Source: Cytospora piceicola
Taxonomy: Eukaryota > Ascomycota > Sordariomycetes > Diaporthales > Cytosporaceae
DNA length: 64,000 bases
Reading direction: 5' to 3'
NCBI GenBank assembly: GCA_023375675.1
Contig: JALQBC010000023.1
Coordinates: forward strand, 588,062-652,061
Position numbers and translations under genes: made by a program. This document shows, piece after piece, positions 33,544-45,370 of the stretch. Position 1 is the first letter of the stretch; the number at the start of each line of letters is the position of its first letter. Under the pieces are notes generated by a model. The model did no database searches. It had not been told where the DNA came from and saw only the letters and a program-made list of their open reading frames with translations.

Positions 33544-34720
33544 CTAGTAGCCGTTCATGGTCATGCGTTGAGAGCTGCGGCTCAACTCTCGGTCGGCGGC
33601 GGGGCTGATTGGTCTGCTGCTGTGTCCTTGTGCGCTTCCCTCCTTCAGTGCCAGCAACTGCTTGGCACGGAAGGTCTCGTAGTGGATCTGGGACGTCGTC
33701 TCGATGAGGTCCTGGAGGTGGGTACGCAGCAGGAAGTTTCTCAGATAGACAAACTCGCAGTGGTTCTCGTCCTCAACGTTGATGACTCCCCATCGGTTCT
33801 GACGACCCCGGACCTGGTTACCGTTGACAATGATCGACTTCTCGGAACCAACAACGGCGAAGGGGATCAGGCTCTAAAATCACGTTTTAGCTGATATCAC
33901 ATGCAACAATGCCATAGGTGCGGCGTCGTCTTACCTTGATCTGTGTGTTGACAGCACGCTCCTCGTCGTCAAACTCGTCATTCTCGTAGGGGTACATCTT
34001 AAGGTTGTGGAAAGCGAATTCCTCCTTGATGCGCTCCTTGAAAGCGAGACGCTCCTCCAGAGTCAAGGTATCGGCCTTGGCAATGACAGGAACGACGTTG
34101 ACAACATCGGACAGCTTCTTCAGCACGACAATATCGATGGGCTTCAGGGAGTGGCCGGTGGGTTGGATGAAGAACAAGCAGCAGTGGATGCGGGTGTCCT
34201 GGATGTAGCGCTCACGCTGCGCGGTAAGCTCCTTTCGGAGGTAGGCAGAGTGCTGGTCCTTGATGTACTTGACGATAGGGTCCCAGCAGCGGTCGTTGTT
34301 GATCAGGTCGCCGTAACCAGGGGTATCGACGATGTTGAGTCGGAGGCGAACGCCATTCTCCTCGATGATGTGGGAAACGGGGTGGATCTCGGTAGTAGAT
34401 CGGATGACCTCCTCGGGTTGCAGACGACCCTTGGACTCGATCAGGTGGGAAGCGAAGATGGTGTTGATGAGAGTGGACTTTCCAAGACCGGTCTGGCCTG
34501 TGATTGAGGGAAACACACGAGACGAGTCAGCTAATCATTCCCAAGTTGATGGAATACGGGGCCATAAAGCCCCCAATTGACAAGAGTTGTGAAGCTTACC
34601 GACGCAGATGACGTTGAACTGGAAGCCACGCTTCAGGAGCTTGCGCTCGATCTGGCTGGTGATGCTGTCGAAACCGACATGGCTCTGGGGGTAGATGCTT
34701 GCAGCAGGCATGGCCGCCAT
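33544..34720 (-). CDS. CDC10: Septin, Cdc10 group
   Basis: GTP-binding septin that assembles with other septins into filaments at septa and growth sites. Exons 34720-34600, 34497-33935 and 33873-33544 (introns 102 and 61 nt) give 337 aa. FDSITSQIERKLLKRGFQFN followed by the rebuilt P-loop VGQTGLGKST is typical of the Cdc10 type, which lacks the long C-terminal coiled coil; here the protein indeed ends soon after the septin unique element (FRAKQLLALKEGS). The G3 motif DTPGYG and G4 motif AKAD are intact, as is FLLRTHLQDLIETT. It shares a divergent promoter of about 0.8 kb with the mitochondrial ribosomal protein gene. Confidence 0.95.
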
Positions 34721-35531
34721 TTTCGCAGAAGGAATGGTATCGAAATTAACCGGACAATAATCGAATAGTTGAGAGAGTGTTGGTGAAGCTGGGCGAAGTG
34801 AACAACAAGACCGTGTAACCGATTTCGAGGGTGTCGTGGGATGTTTCGTCAAGCCACAATGGGGGAAAGGAACAGAAGGGAACGAGTGAAAGATGAAAGA
34901 TTGATGGAAGATGGAGATGGAGATGTCACAAACTGCAACTACAAAGTGCTTGCCAGTCAATTCAATTCGAGATTGATGAGGAGGAGGAATTCCTGCCAAA
35001 CAGTTAATTTCCGTCTCTCCAGCGAAGGGCAGAAAGGGGTCGCAGCTCACTGGAAAGGGGCTAAGAGGCGACCCTGTAAGGCCTGTGGCTGTCAATTGGC
35101 CCCGCGGCCCGAAGATGAAGGGCCCGTGCGCCTGAATTGGCGCTCCACACCTGGCCACCCTTGGCGTGCCAGGTCGTGCCTGGCATGCATGCTGGGCATT
35201 TCGCCTGGCCCGTGCTCTTTACGGAATAAGCGTCTGGGGCGGGCTCGCGGGCTCGGCAGGCGCTGGACAGCTGCTGCTACTGCTAGCTGCTGTACCGCCG
35301 CCGCCGTACGGAGAAGAAGTCACGCTAGGAATTTTTCTGGAAGACGACCAACCTCAAACATCCCACGCGACAGCATCCTCAACCACGAACCTTACGCCTG
35401 TCAATTGAATTGCGCCCGCCCTTCGGTCTATACGGACTCGCATATACGACGTCTGTTTCTCTACGGTCACCCCAAGACCGCCCCGGCGACTGCTCTAGTA
35501 AGGGCATTGAACGACCCACAGCCCGGCGACA
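34721..35531. other. Divergent promoter, septin and bL32m
   Basis: The spacer has GGCGTGCCAGG-type repeats (about 35150-35200) and a GC-rich block near 35250-35310. A 251-codon plus-strand frame crosses it but is of low complexity, matches nothing and I do not accept it as a gene. Confidence 0.5.
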
Positions 35532-36008
35532 ATGGCCGGCGCGATGTTGTCCACGCGGGCAGCAAGCTCTCTCTTCCCTCGACTCTCCTCCTCTAGATTC
35601 ACATCGTTGTGCACACGGCAAATATCTCTGCCTTTCCTTTCCAAATTCGCCATCGCCCTGCCTGCGATATCCTTGAACCTACCGTCCATCCCGTCGTTAC
35701 TAGAAGGAATATGGGAGGGTATCCTCAAGGCTGTGCCAAAGAAGAAGACGTCGCATTCCAAGAAGCGACATAGGCAAATGGCGGGCAAGGCGCTCAAGGA
35801 CGTCACGAATTTGTGCAAATGCCCAGTATGCGGAGGAGTCAAGAAGATGCATTACCTTTGCGAGCATTGTATGAACAGTAAGTGTCTCCGTCTTCGTCCA
35901 ATGTGGTATGGTGTTATGCTGACATAGATTCTAGAGATGAAGAAGATGATGGACGAGAAGACCCGGGCTAAGACGGCGGAAATTACGATCAAGAAGGACC
36001 AAGAGTGA
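35532..36008 (+). CDS. MRPL32: Mitochondrial ribosomal protein bL32m
   Basis: Component of the large mitochondrial ribosomal subunit; in yeast its maturation by the m-AAA protease is needed for ribosome assembly. Exons 35532-35877 and 35935-36008 give 139 aa. The N-terminal 70 residues, rich in Ser, Arg and Leu, look like a mitochondrial presequence with a processing region before VPKKKTSHSKKRHRQM, the start of the bL32 core. The zinc ribbon CPVCGGVKKMHYLCEHC is complete, with the second pair just before the intron. It is divergent from the septin gene. Confidence 0.93.
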
Positions 36009-36634
36009 AGACGGTATCTGATGGGATACTGCGCTCGAACCAATTTAGCATCAAGACGAAACGAAGACGAGATTGATAACGGCCAGTGATTTAAGGAGGA
36101 TGATATGGCGAGACGACGTGGTAGTCTATGGACATACTCCACCAGACTATGAGGAAAGCTGAGATATAGAAACTCCCTATCATTCGAAACGGGATTTCTT
36201 GAGTGTCTGGGAAACAAATGTATCATCCAGCAAGCAGCAATGCTGAGCTGCTTGATTGTACTATGCGATCCATCAGAACCGAAGTCATAAGTTTAAACCT
36301 TGGCCCTTATTCTAGGCCTCAAGGTATCTAGGTAGATATCTCATGACCACTTGTGAGGCAGGTGGAGAGGCACCGGTATGCACAATCAAAAACATGTATA
36401 GAAGAAAATAGAAGGATATACTAAGAAGCTTGGGTTTCACTTCAACATGAATAGTATAGCTTGGAGAAGTGAGTTTGTTGTGTTGGCCTTGGTCCCTAAT
36501 TATAAGAAGCCGGACCGTAAGCTCTACCTAGGTACCCTGACATCACTTGGACCCCACCAAAAGTTCCCCAGATTCGCGACTTCCCGAGCTGCAACAATTC
36601 CACCACCAACACACATAGAGATATACCAGTAGCA
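36009..36634. other. Intergenic, Ski8 promoter
   Basis: No gene is seen. An exact TACCTAGGTA palindrome lies at 36525-36534, about 100 bp before the Ski8 start codon; the related TATCTAGGTA word occurs near 36326. Confidence 0.5.
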
Positions 36635-37859
36635 ATGGTAAGGTCCCCAAATAAGGGCAATTTGAGCTTGGCTGACTTGAACCTAGTCGAAACAATACCT
36701 CACCACCCATACGGTGGATAATGGTACGTTCCTGACATCAAAACTCCGTCTGACCCCACCACCACCAGCCAGCCAGAGCTCTCTTTCCTCCATCGTCCTT
36801 TGACGACCACGCTGCTAACGATGCGCCTTTAGCCCACACAACCGACATCTTCTCCCTGGCCACAACACCTACCTCCCTCCTCACCGCCAGCGGCTCCTCC
36901 ACAATCAACATCTACCGAACCAACGACCCCTCCGGCACCTTCCCCATCTCGCAGTCCCTAAACGCCCACAAGCTTGGCTGCCACCACGTAACAACCTCCC
37001 CGCGCGGCGGCAGCGGCGACGTAGCAGTGTCCGTCGGTTTCGGCGGCGACATCAAGATATGGCGCCGCAACCCTGACTCGGGCGACTTCGCCCTCGACTA
37101 CGAGATCACGCCCGCCGACGCGAAGAGCAAGGGCGCGGGCGACGTCTGGGCCGTGGCCCTGAGCACGGACGAGAACTACCTGGCGTCCACGACACACGAC
37201 GGCAAGGTGCACGTGTGGGACATCACGGCCAAGAGCCTGGTACAGACGTACGAGACGGGCGGCAACGGCCAGGGGAGCTTTGGGCTGTGTGTGGACTTGA
37301 GCCCTGACGGGCGCATGACGGCCAGCGGGCATCATAATGGGTCGGTTTATGTGTTCAATAATGATGCGCGGCACTTGAAGTACGCGCTGTCTGGTAAGCC
37401 TTCTACACTGCTTCGAGCTGGCCATTGTCATTGCTCTAGAATGGGCGGTCACTGACATACACTCACTATAAAGGACTGGCAAAACCCGTGAGAGCGGTTG
37501 CCTTCTCACCAGGAAACACGCGCCTGGCAGCAGCCGGCGACGCGGGCATTATCGCCATCTACGACGTCAGGAATGGGGAGCACGTGGGTATCCTGAACAG
37601 CGGCGGTGCGTCTTCGCCATGGATCACCTCGCTCGACTGGTCAGATACCGGCGAGTATCTACTGTCGGGCTCCGCAGACGGGAAGGTCAAGGTGTGGTCA
37701 ATCGATAGCGGCACGTGTGTCGCTACGCACAGCGAGACGGACAAGATATTGTGGAGTGTGAAGTGGTTGCGCAAAGGACCGGTACAGCAGGGAGAGTTGT
37801 TCTGCACGGCGGGTGCGAATCGGAGTCTTGCATTCTACCGTGAGGGTGGAAAAGTATAA
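36635..37859 (+). CDS. SKI8: WD40 protein Ski8 (Rec14)
   Basis: Subunit of the cytoplasmic SKI complex, which feeds mRNA to the exosome; in several fungi the same protein also acts in meiotic double-strand break formation. Four exons: 36635-36637 (the ATG alone), 36687-36723, 36833-37393 and 37474-37859; 328 aa. The spliced N-terminus MSKQYLTTHTVDNAHTTDIFSL starts directly in the first blade, as expected for the family. WD-type repeats end in phrases such as KVHVWDI, IAIYDVR and KVKVWSI, and the late AVAFSPGNTRLAAAGD and TSLDWSDTGEYLLSGSADG segments are typical of Ski8. All junctions follow GT-AG. Confidence 0.9.
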
Positions 37860-38589
37860 TGTTGTGACAGAGACTTTGGCTTTGTTGTACCGTCAAACAA
37901 GAGAGGTTTTCTACTGCAAGACATGGAAAGAGGGAATAAAATGTTGTTCGGTGCGGACCCTCTCCTTCACGGATAGACACATGAGTGGTGGTCATCAGGT
38001 CGTTGAGAGGAGTGTGTTCGGGCATAGAGCCGGAGTCACATTGCTCGGAAGAGCTCATATCATCCTCATAAAATCCGCACAGTATTCCTTTCCCCAGTCA
38101 AGCTTACTAGACTGACATTAATCTGGTGGTCACATTCGATGTCAAGCAGGGGTTACCTTTCTCCCTGTATGAGTGGTCCTAAACCAGATTCCTGCTTGGG
38201 TCACAAGTTTACGAAGTTACCCCTATGAAATAAGAATCACCAAAGCGGCTTTCGTCGCGGCTATAGTAGGATCACGGTCAAGGGTTAGGGTATACTTGTC
38301 ACATGGCTTTCGCGCCGGTTTCGTGTTGCCCGGTCAGCGCTGGCTTCAGGCTAGGCTCCTAAAGTGCCTGCATTACCCCAGATTCCAAGCACCAGTTCTG
38401 TCACCTACTCTTTTACAAGATATTTCTAATCAAGCCGACCAAAGAACCTCTTGTTATTCGTCTTTTGGGACCACACTACATCTTAGCCCAGAATCTCTAA
38501 ATCCCCACCGATATCAATTTCCTACCATCAATCACGCTGTACCTTCCCAAAACCCCTTTCCTTGTCGACGTCATCACTTAAACTCCACG
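37860..38589. other. Intergenic, POLD4 promoter and leader
   Basis: AGGGTTAGGG (telomere-like, reverse orientation) lies at 38281-38290, about 300 bp upstream of the Pol delta subunit 4 start. The frame is open upstream of that ATG but shows no conserved sequence. Confidence 0.5.
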
Positions 38590-39257
38590 ATGCCCGCAAC
38601 CCGCAGATCCACCCGCGGTGCAGCCGCCACCAGAGGTGCCCTCAGCAAGCAGCAGTCGACACTCAGCTTCAACCACCGCGTGACCAAGGGTGGCGCAGCC
38701 AAGACGGGCAAGGACTCTAAACTTTCGTCACCCGCCCCTGTTTCCAAGGTCGAACAGCCCGCCGAGGAAGAAGTCGAGGTGGTTGAGCTAGAGCAACAAC
38801 AGCCAGAGGAGGTTGCGCTGCCAGCAAAGCAAGAGCCAGCAACAGAGAAGTCCGAGGTGCAGGCGAGGGCGGAGAACACCAGTGATGCACAGCTTAAGCG
38901 GTACTGGAAGGGCGTTGAGGACGCACGCTTGGCGAGACGGGTGCATCAGGAGGACCTTGGTCTGCCGGAGAAGGTGCTGAGGTACTTTGATGTTAGCTCT
39001 CAGTATGGGGTAGGTTTTTTCCAGTTTCCGTGTCCATTTGGTTGTTTTGTTGTTCAAGGCAAAAAGAGCTGACTTTGTGACAGCCCTGCATCGGAGTCCC
39101 TCGCATGAAGCGGTGGTACCGAGCCGAGAGGCTTGGCCTGAGTCCGCCCATCGAGGTTCTGGCAGTTCTGCTGAAGGAGGAGAAGAAGGGGAACACTGAG
39201 ATCGAGATGGCTGCTATGGACCGTATCATGGGGTCAACGGCTATTGGAAGTGTTTGA
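38590..39257 (+). CDS. POLD4: DNA polymerase delta subunit 4 (Cdm1-like)
   Basis: Small accessory subunit that stabilises DNA polymerase delta and its contact with PCNA. Two exons, 38590-39009 and 39084-39257, give 197 aa. The N-terminus has basic residues and a PIP-type motif QSTLSF near residue 21, a PCNA contact. An acidic Glu/Val/Gln linker follows. The C-terminal conserved domain includes RYWKGVEDARLARRVHQEDLG, VLRYFDVSSQYG and, after the junction, PCIGVPRMKRWYRAERLGL and PPIEVLAVLLKEE, which are the family hallmarks. The start was chosen because MPATRRSTRG is the first ATG with family-like sequence after it. It is nuclear by role. Confidence 0.92.
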
Positions 39258-39581
39258 TTTGACGCTAGCAAGTTGTCCTCTCGGGTCTGGCCTAATTCTA
39301 GGAAGACTATTTGATTTTCGAGGTTTGATTTGGCTCACTTGGCGGCAGCTAGAAACCAAACACCAGCCCTGGTTTCCGGAATGTGCCACATGCGATTACG
39401 ATGGTGGGAAGGGCTAGGAGTCAAAGGCGTTTGCTGCCAGGATATGCTTCACAAGGGCTGCAATGTAGGCATTGTGGCTGGGTATCCCAAATTCAATGGT
39501 TGTGCTTTGTAACTTGGCAAAATATCTAGGTCGAATTTGAGAGCAGACAAAGTGCTACTCCAAACGAGATTCGCATTTCAA
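39258..39581. other. Convergent intergenic spacer
   Basis: 3' flanks of POLD4 and the queuosine salvage gene; nothing else seen. Confidence 0.6.
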
Positions 39582-40879
39582 TCAGTACCAGATGCTCCTT
39601 GTGCGATGATGCGGGACCGTCTCTTGGCCTCTGGCCTCCATGTCTTTCATCAGATCGTACAAAAAGAAGTCTATCAAGATGGCATTGATCTCGACCTCTG
39701 GGTGGTTCCTCTTGATTTCCCTTCTGATGAGTTCGACACACCAAATACTGCAAGCTATTCCGTGTGTCAGCCGAATCTACCCGACAGCACCGGAAAAAGC
39801 AGCTAACTTACCTCTCATCTGCATCTCCCAATTACTTCCACTCGCAAGAATCTGTTTCTCCTTGATGGCTTCATTCAGCGGCGGGCTGTAGGAGATACAT
39901 CCCATCGTATTCAAGACCTGCGGCACCCGGTAATCCGCAAACATGGTGACCTTGTCAATGTCTCTAAAGGCACCGTAGTCTTCTCCCTGGAAGCATGCCC
40001 AGAGGTCGGCGACCAGGATCTGGGCCCGCTTGAGGAAGCGGACGGGCTTCCGCCGGTTTTGAAACTTGAATTCATCCCGGAAACAAGAGAATTCATTGGC
40101 AAGAATGTTGACTAGTCCGGCTGCTGAGCCGTTGGCAGCTTCGATGCAATTGGAGATTCTGCAATCGTATCTCTGTAGGGACCCGGCGTCAGTCGGTAAG
40201 AAGGGGCAACAGGTGCGCGACGGCCAAAGCCAAGTAATCAGACGCACCTCGTACAAGACCTTTCCAGCCTCACGTAAACAGGCAAGGCGCTCCTCAAGCA
40301 AGGGTATTTCCTCGTCCGTGGTCGACCGGAAGACATGTCTCAGGACATCGAGGGTGCACTCCTCCTCGCTTTGCCAAAAGTCGGAACTCGTTATTGGGAT
40401 ATCTGGCAGGGGATGATAACTATGTTAACCGCCAAAATAAATACGTTGTCCATGTCAAAAGACCAACCTTCGTCAAGAGCCCGTTGCAGGGCCGCCACCA
40501 AGCTCCAGTAGCCAGTCCAAGTCCTGTCCTTGTACGATATGGCAAAACGTTCCTCATCCGGCAACTCCGACCAGAACGAGAAATTCAGAAGGTCCATAGT
40601 GAAGATGAAGTTGACGGTGCTTTCATCCTTGGCCTTAGGATGGAGCTCATGCTCCGACCAAGTTGATGTCGAGTAGCTCTTCTCCTGCATCTGTTTGTAA
40701 ATAGCATTGGCTGCCGTCTTACAGGACCACATGTCCAGGGCGACATCTATGGAATTGTCGTAGATATATTCGGCGCCCTCGAGTACGCCAGTCTCAGGCT
40801 CCGGGTCTGAGCTGGGCTTACCCATAATATGGGCACGGAGGAGCTCCAGGAGCTCGGGGTCGGCTTCATCATCAGACAT
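39582..40879 (-). CDS. QNG1: Queuosine salvage protein (DUF2419 / Qng1)
   Basis: This family releases queuine from queuosine nucleotides so the base can be reused for tRNA modification. Exons 40879-40468, 40402-40248, 40172-39812 and 39754-39582 give 366 aa. Family-typical blocks are NFIFTMDLLNFSFWSE with the following aromatic-rich GYWSLVAAL, the DIDKVTMFADYRVPQVL block, and the C-terminal run of INAILIDFFLYDLMKDMEARG ending PHHRTRSIWY, which is diagnostic. No targeting sequence is apparent. Introns are 57-75 nt with GT-AG ends. It is divergent from the SUMO-activating gene UBA2 across 0.87 kb. Confidence 0.93.
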
Positions 40880-41752
40880 GGCTGTAATAGGCTTTGCTCT
40901 GCTTGTTGGAGGGAAGTTCGTATGCTTGAAAGATGATGGACTTCTAAATTAGGCAGGTTGAAAGGATGAAAGCTTGGTGAAATGCCTCGCTGTCAGGAAG
41001 TTTGTCTTCCTCCAAATGAATTTACTGGAGGGGGGCCCGACATTGATGGTCAAGAGAGATTAGTAGCATTGGCCATCCACATCCAGTATGTCAATTTATC
41101 AGGCGCTCAACCTTATTGTAACTTCCAGCAGAATCGATTCTATTGATATCTTGAGACTCGCAATCTGTTACAACACTCATAATTCAGGTACCAAGCACAA
41201 CATACCAGCACACGACTCATCTCTCGGCCCTAGCCTCATCGCTTCAGAGACCCTTTGCTGTTGGACGATCGAGGGTTTACAGTTGCAAACTGCAGTAAGT
41301 TGCACAGGGTATATCACCCCATTACGTCAGCGTTCAGGGCCTGCCCGACCCCTGCCCCGCCTAAATTTAGTGGCTGCACGAGCCAAGGGCTAAGGCTGCG
41401 GCCTAACACGCTAACTATCCAGGGCTTAGACTGACGCCTGGCACGGGATACGGCCAGTGCTTTCCATCTATCCATGTAAGGTCGGCTGGGGCAACGACGG
41501 AAGCAACTGAAGCATGATGATGCGATTGAGAATCAAGGTTGACATACAGACAAGACGATCTTCACGTTGGTCATCTGGCTGAAACTCTACCCTGCGACCA
41601 TTCGACTCATACTTATTTTCTTACCCTCAAAGCACTCCTCCCTCTTCTGTCGCGGGTTGCGCCACCTTGAACTATTCTTGCGATAACATCAGTTTTACTA
41701 CCACTTTTCCGAACTCGGCTGCATGCGCGTTTGATGCGCCGTTTGCGACACA
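40880..41752. other. Divergent promoter, QNG1 and UBA2
   Basis: No coding frame supported. A GC-rich stretch with repeated CCTGCCC/CCCGCC words lies at about 41335-41420. Confidence 0.5.
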
Positions 41753-44187
41753 ATGAGCGTTCCCACAGGTGAAGCTCCTCCAGCTTCTGCTGCGCCTGCA
41801 GCATCTCAAGCTACGCAATCTACGGGTGCTCAACAACCCTCTCAAGCGACCCATACCATCCCGATTACTCAAGCCCAACCAGCCCCTCCGGCCGGTGTAG
41901 CACGGCAGCCTGCAGCGCCTACCCGGGACATCTTCAATCAACGGTCGCTTGGTAAAGCGCTTAACTCCCAGGTCAAGACGGTGCGTAAACATCCCCAAAC
42001 TTTCTCTGGCTCGAGAAAGACATGTTTCTGTCAACACTCGTAAACCCCTCGCGTCTCATCAACATCACAAGAACCATCATGGCGTCGCAGTTGTCGCAAG
42101 ATGGGCATGCCGTCGCACTGTTCTCCGCGACCTTGCCTATGCTGTCACATTGGTCTTATGGTCCAAGTTCTCCCCGAGAAACCCTACTAAGATGCCTCCA
42201 GTCTCGAGTCCTTATGGTCGGTGCCGGTGGCATCGGCTGCGAACTCCTGAAGAACATAGTCCTCCTCGGCTTTGGCGACATCCACGTTGTCGACCTCGAC
42301 ACCATCGATCTGAGTAATCTCAACCGACAGTTCCTCTTCCGATACGAACACATCAAAAAGTCGAAAGCTCTGGTACGCGACGAAGTTCACCGGAAAACAA
42401 CCCCATATGGGCCGTACTGACGAGGATAATAGGTGGCAAAGGAGGTTGCGCAGAAGTTCAACCCCAATGTCAAGATCGAGGCGCATCATGCGAATATCAA
42501 GGAGACGCAGTTCAGCGTGGAATGGTTCCGTGGGTTCAACATTGTTTTCAACGCGCTCGACAACATGGATGCTAGACGGCACGTAAACAAGATGTGCCTG
42601 GCGGCCGACGTACCACTGATCGAGAGCGGAACCACTGGGTTCAATGGCCAGGTCCAGGTCATCAAGAAAGGTGTGACGGCTTGTTACGACTGTACCCCGA
42701 AGGAGACGCCGAAGTCATTTCCCGTCTGTACCATCCGAAGCACACCGAGCCAGCCGATACACTGCATCGTGTGGGGCAAGAGCTACCTGCTCAACGAAAT
42801 GTTTGGCGCGAGCGAGGACGAGTCCGCCTTCGACCACACACAAGACCAAGACAATGCTGAGGAGATTGGAGAGCTCAAGAAGGAGTCGGAAGCCTTGAAG
42901 AAGATACGGGAGGCCGTCGGTTCGGCAGAATTCCCACAATTGCTCTTCGACAAGGTGTTCAAGGCTGATATTGAGCGATTGCGATCTATGGAGGACATGT
43001 GGAAGTCAAGGCAAGCACCGCAGGCTTTGGACTACAGGACTCTGATGGAGCAAGCGTCTGAGGCAATTGCATCGAAGGACGCCATTCTACAGGATGGCCA
43101 GAAGGTGTGGACCTTAGAGGAGAGCTTGGTCGTCTTCAATGACAGCTTGGAGCGGCTGAGCAAGCGCATGCTGGAGCTGAAGAGTGCACACGACGGGTCG
43201 GGTCCTGCACCTATGATCGAGTTCGACAAGGACGATGAGGATACACTGGACTTTGTTGCGGCAAGCGCCAACATTCGATCGACCATCTTCGGCATTGAGC
43301 GGAAATCTCGGTTCGACACCAAGCAAATGGCTGGAAACATCATTCCGGCCATTGCCACCACCAATGCAATCGTCGCAGGTCTCTGTGTGCTTCAGGCTTT
43401 CAAAATCCTCAAGGGCGAATACAACAAAGTGAAAGAGGTAAAGTTCACCTTTTTGCGGATTCGACCTCACTCACTAATTACATCTAGGCATTCCTTACAC
43501 CTTTCTCGTCGGGCATGCCAGCCCGACTCATCGCTCCTGACCGGCCACAACTTCCAAACCCTAAATGCCCTGTCTGCAGTGTTTTCCAAACCAGCGCGTA
43601 CGTCGACATGTCCCGTGCGACCCTGAATGACCTGGTAGAGGATTTCCTGAGGCTCCAACTTGGTTACGGTGACAAGGAGATTGCTGTCAGCAGTGAAGCA
43701 GGGGTCCTGTACGATCCTGATGAGACCGAGAATCTTTCGAAGAAGCTGTCCGATCTGGGTATGAAATTTCCCAAACTACCACTCCGAATTTCAATGCTGA
43801 CATTCCCTAGGCATCAAACCAGATTCCTTCCTGACCGTCATCGACGAAGATGACGATGAACCGTTTGTCAATGTCGTGCTTAACGTACAGCAATCCAAGG
43901 AAGACGAGCCCGAAAAGCCTGTCAAGGCAGTTTCGGACCAGAGATTCGAGATACCGAAGAAGCCAAAGCAGGAGCTTGAAGAAGCGCCAATCGCTGTGTC
44001 CCAGGTCAATGGAAAGCGTGAACTCGACGGAGACAGCAATCCAACACTAAAGAGATCACGCGAGGACGAGACTGAGCCCCGGGAGGCGAAGAAAGCCAAG
44101 CATGGCGCTTCTGTTCCCGCAGATGAGGGCGTGCTTGTCGTGGATGACGATGGTGCCAACGGCGCCATCTTGATCGACGATGACTGA
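41753..44187 (+). CDS. UBA2: SUMO-activating enzyme subunit Uba2
   Basis: Catalytic half of the SUMO E1 (with Aos1): adenylates SUMO and carries it as a thioester before passing it to Ubc9. Exons 41753-41980, 42202-42372, 42433-43437, 43488-43758 and 43811-44187 give 683 aa. The ATP site [11 protein letters not shown] lies near residue 82; [17 protein letters not shown] follows. The catalytic Cys is C232 in FPVCTIRS. Structural zinc pairs are CYDC (217/220) and CPVC (495/498). The C-terminus has a basic KRSRE/KKAK nuclear-type signal and ends in acidic residues. Odd points: an Ala/Gln/Pro-rich N-terminal extension of about 60 residues, and a 221-nt first intron whose 3' half stays open in the downstream frame. 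Confidence 0.95.
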
Positions 44188-44256
44188 ACTCGACTTCTGG
44201 GTTCGGTTTTGCCGTCACTTTGCAGATGGATTTGCAGTGATGTTGGACTGCATAGC

Positions 44257-45370
44257 TCATGAGAAGGCGGCATTCAGGCCGCCGTCAATCGTGAGGACAC
44301 AATTATTGGCATAAGAATTGGTGGCCAGGAAGGCAGCGGCGTCTGCCACCTCCTCGGCTCTGCCTAAACGCCCAAGTGGGATTTGCTTCGAGAGCTTCGA
44401 CTTGTCGAGGTCTGCATGTACATTAGCATTCGATATCCCCTGTACTGATATGACGAGGCCATAATAGAATGGCCGCCATGCGAGCGACGGAAGGAAGTTT
44501 TGAAACGTTTCAAGGCCTTTCGGATTTAGGGCTTGGGGGATGAAGAGGTTGGTTCTTCTCTCTGATATTGTGGGATGAGATTTGACGAACGGATGAATAC
44601 ATGGAAGGATCTGAGAGATCTGGATTAAAAGAACAGCAATACAAAAGAAGCAGCCATCTTGGTGGTCAGGATCAATACTCACTTTCGATCATCTGGGTCT
44701 CGATATAACCGGGAACGAGTGTGTTCACCCGAATTTGGAACTGTCCCATTTCTTGAGACAGGGCGGATGTGAGACCTGTAAGATTTGGGACATCCAGCGT
44801 TAGAAGACGTCAAATAAAAACAAGAGAGCCTTTCACGATGATCTTACCAAGGATCCCAGCCTTGCTGGCCGCATACACAGAAGCACCAACCCCGCCTCTC
44901 ATAGCCATGACACTTGATACGTTAATGATACTGCACCCCGGGCGCTCCGCCCTCGCCCTCTTCATCATCAGCTTCCCGATGGCCCTGCACCCCAGCACGG
45001 TGGAGCGCAGGTTCGTGTTCAAGATGCTCTCGATCTCAAGGGGACTCGTCTTGACCAGCAACGAGGACTGGGAGACACCAGCCACGTTCACCAGCACGTC
45101 CACGCTGACCCCCTGCTCGCCCAGCCTGCCGACTATGCTGTCCCACGTCTCGGCCTGGCCCACCTCGCCGGGAAGGGCGAGGTGGTCTCTCCCCTGGGGG
45201 AGGGCGGAGCATGCGGCTCTGAGGTTGGCCTCGTGGCGCCCGACTAGGACGCACCGGGCGCCGTCCTGGGCGAAGCGCTGGGCGATGGCCTGGCCTATCC
45301 CGCGGCTGCCGCCGGTTATTAGGGCGGTCTTGCCGGATAGGGCTGATAACATGGTTGTGGATGTGGTCAT
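44257..45370 (-). CDS. Short-chain dehydrogenase/reductase, FabG-like
   Basis: NAD(P)H-dependent reductase of the classical SDR family, most like 3-oxoacyl-ACP reductases. Exons 45370-44848, 44775-44683 and 44411-44257 give 256 aa. The cofactor motif TGGSRGIG begins at about residue 19; NVAGVSQ, the catalytic Ser in IINVSS and the Y-x3-K in VYAASKAG are all present, and the C-terminal YIETQMIENL and LTIDGG motifs fit. The second intron is long for the region (271 nt), but the joined sequence ENLDKSKLSKQIPLGRLG matches the family. Whether it serves mitochondrial fatty-acid synthesis or another pathway is undecided; no presequence is clear. It is convergent with UBA2, 70 bp apart. Confidence 0.88.

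Noticed and set aside
34841..35596. 251-codon plus-strand frame in the septin/bL32m spacer
   Set aside because: No domain, Arg/Ala-rich, and it overlaps the bL32m start in another frame; better explained as promoter sequence.
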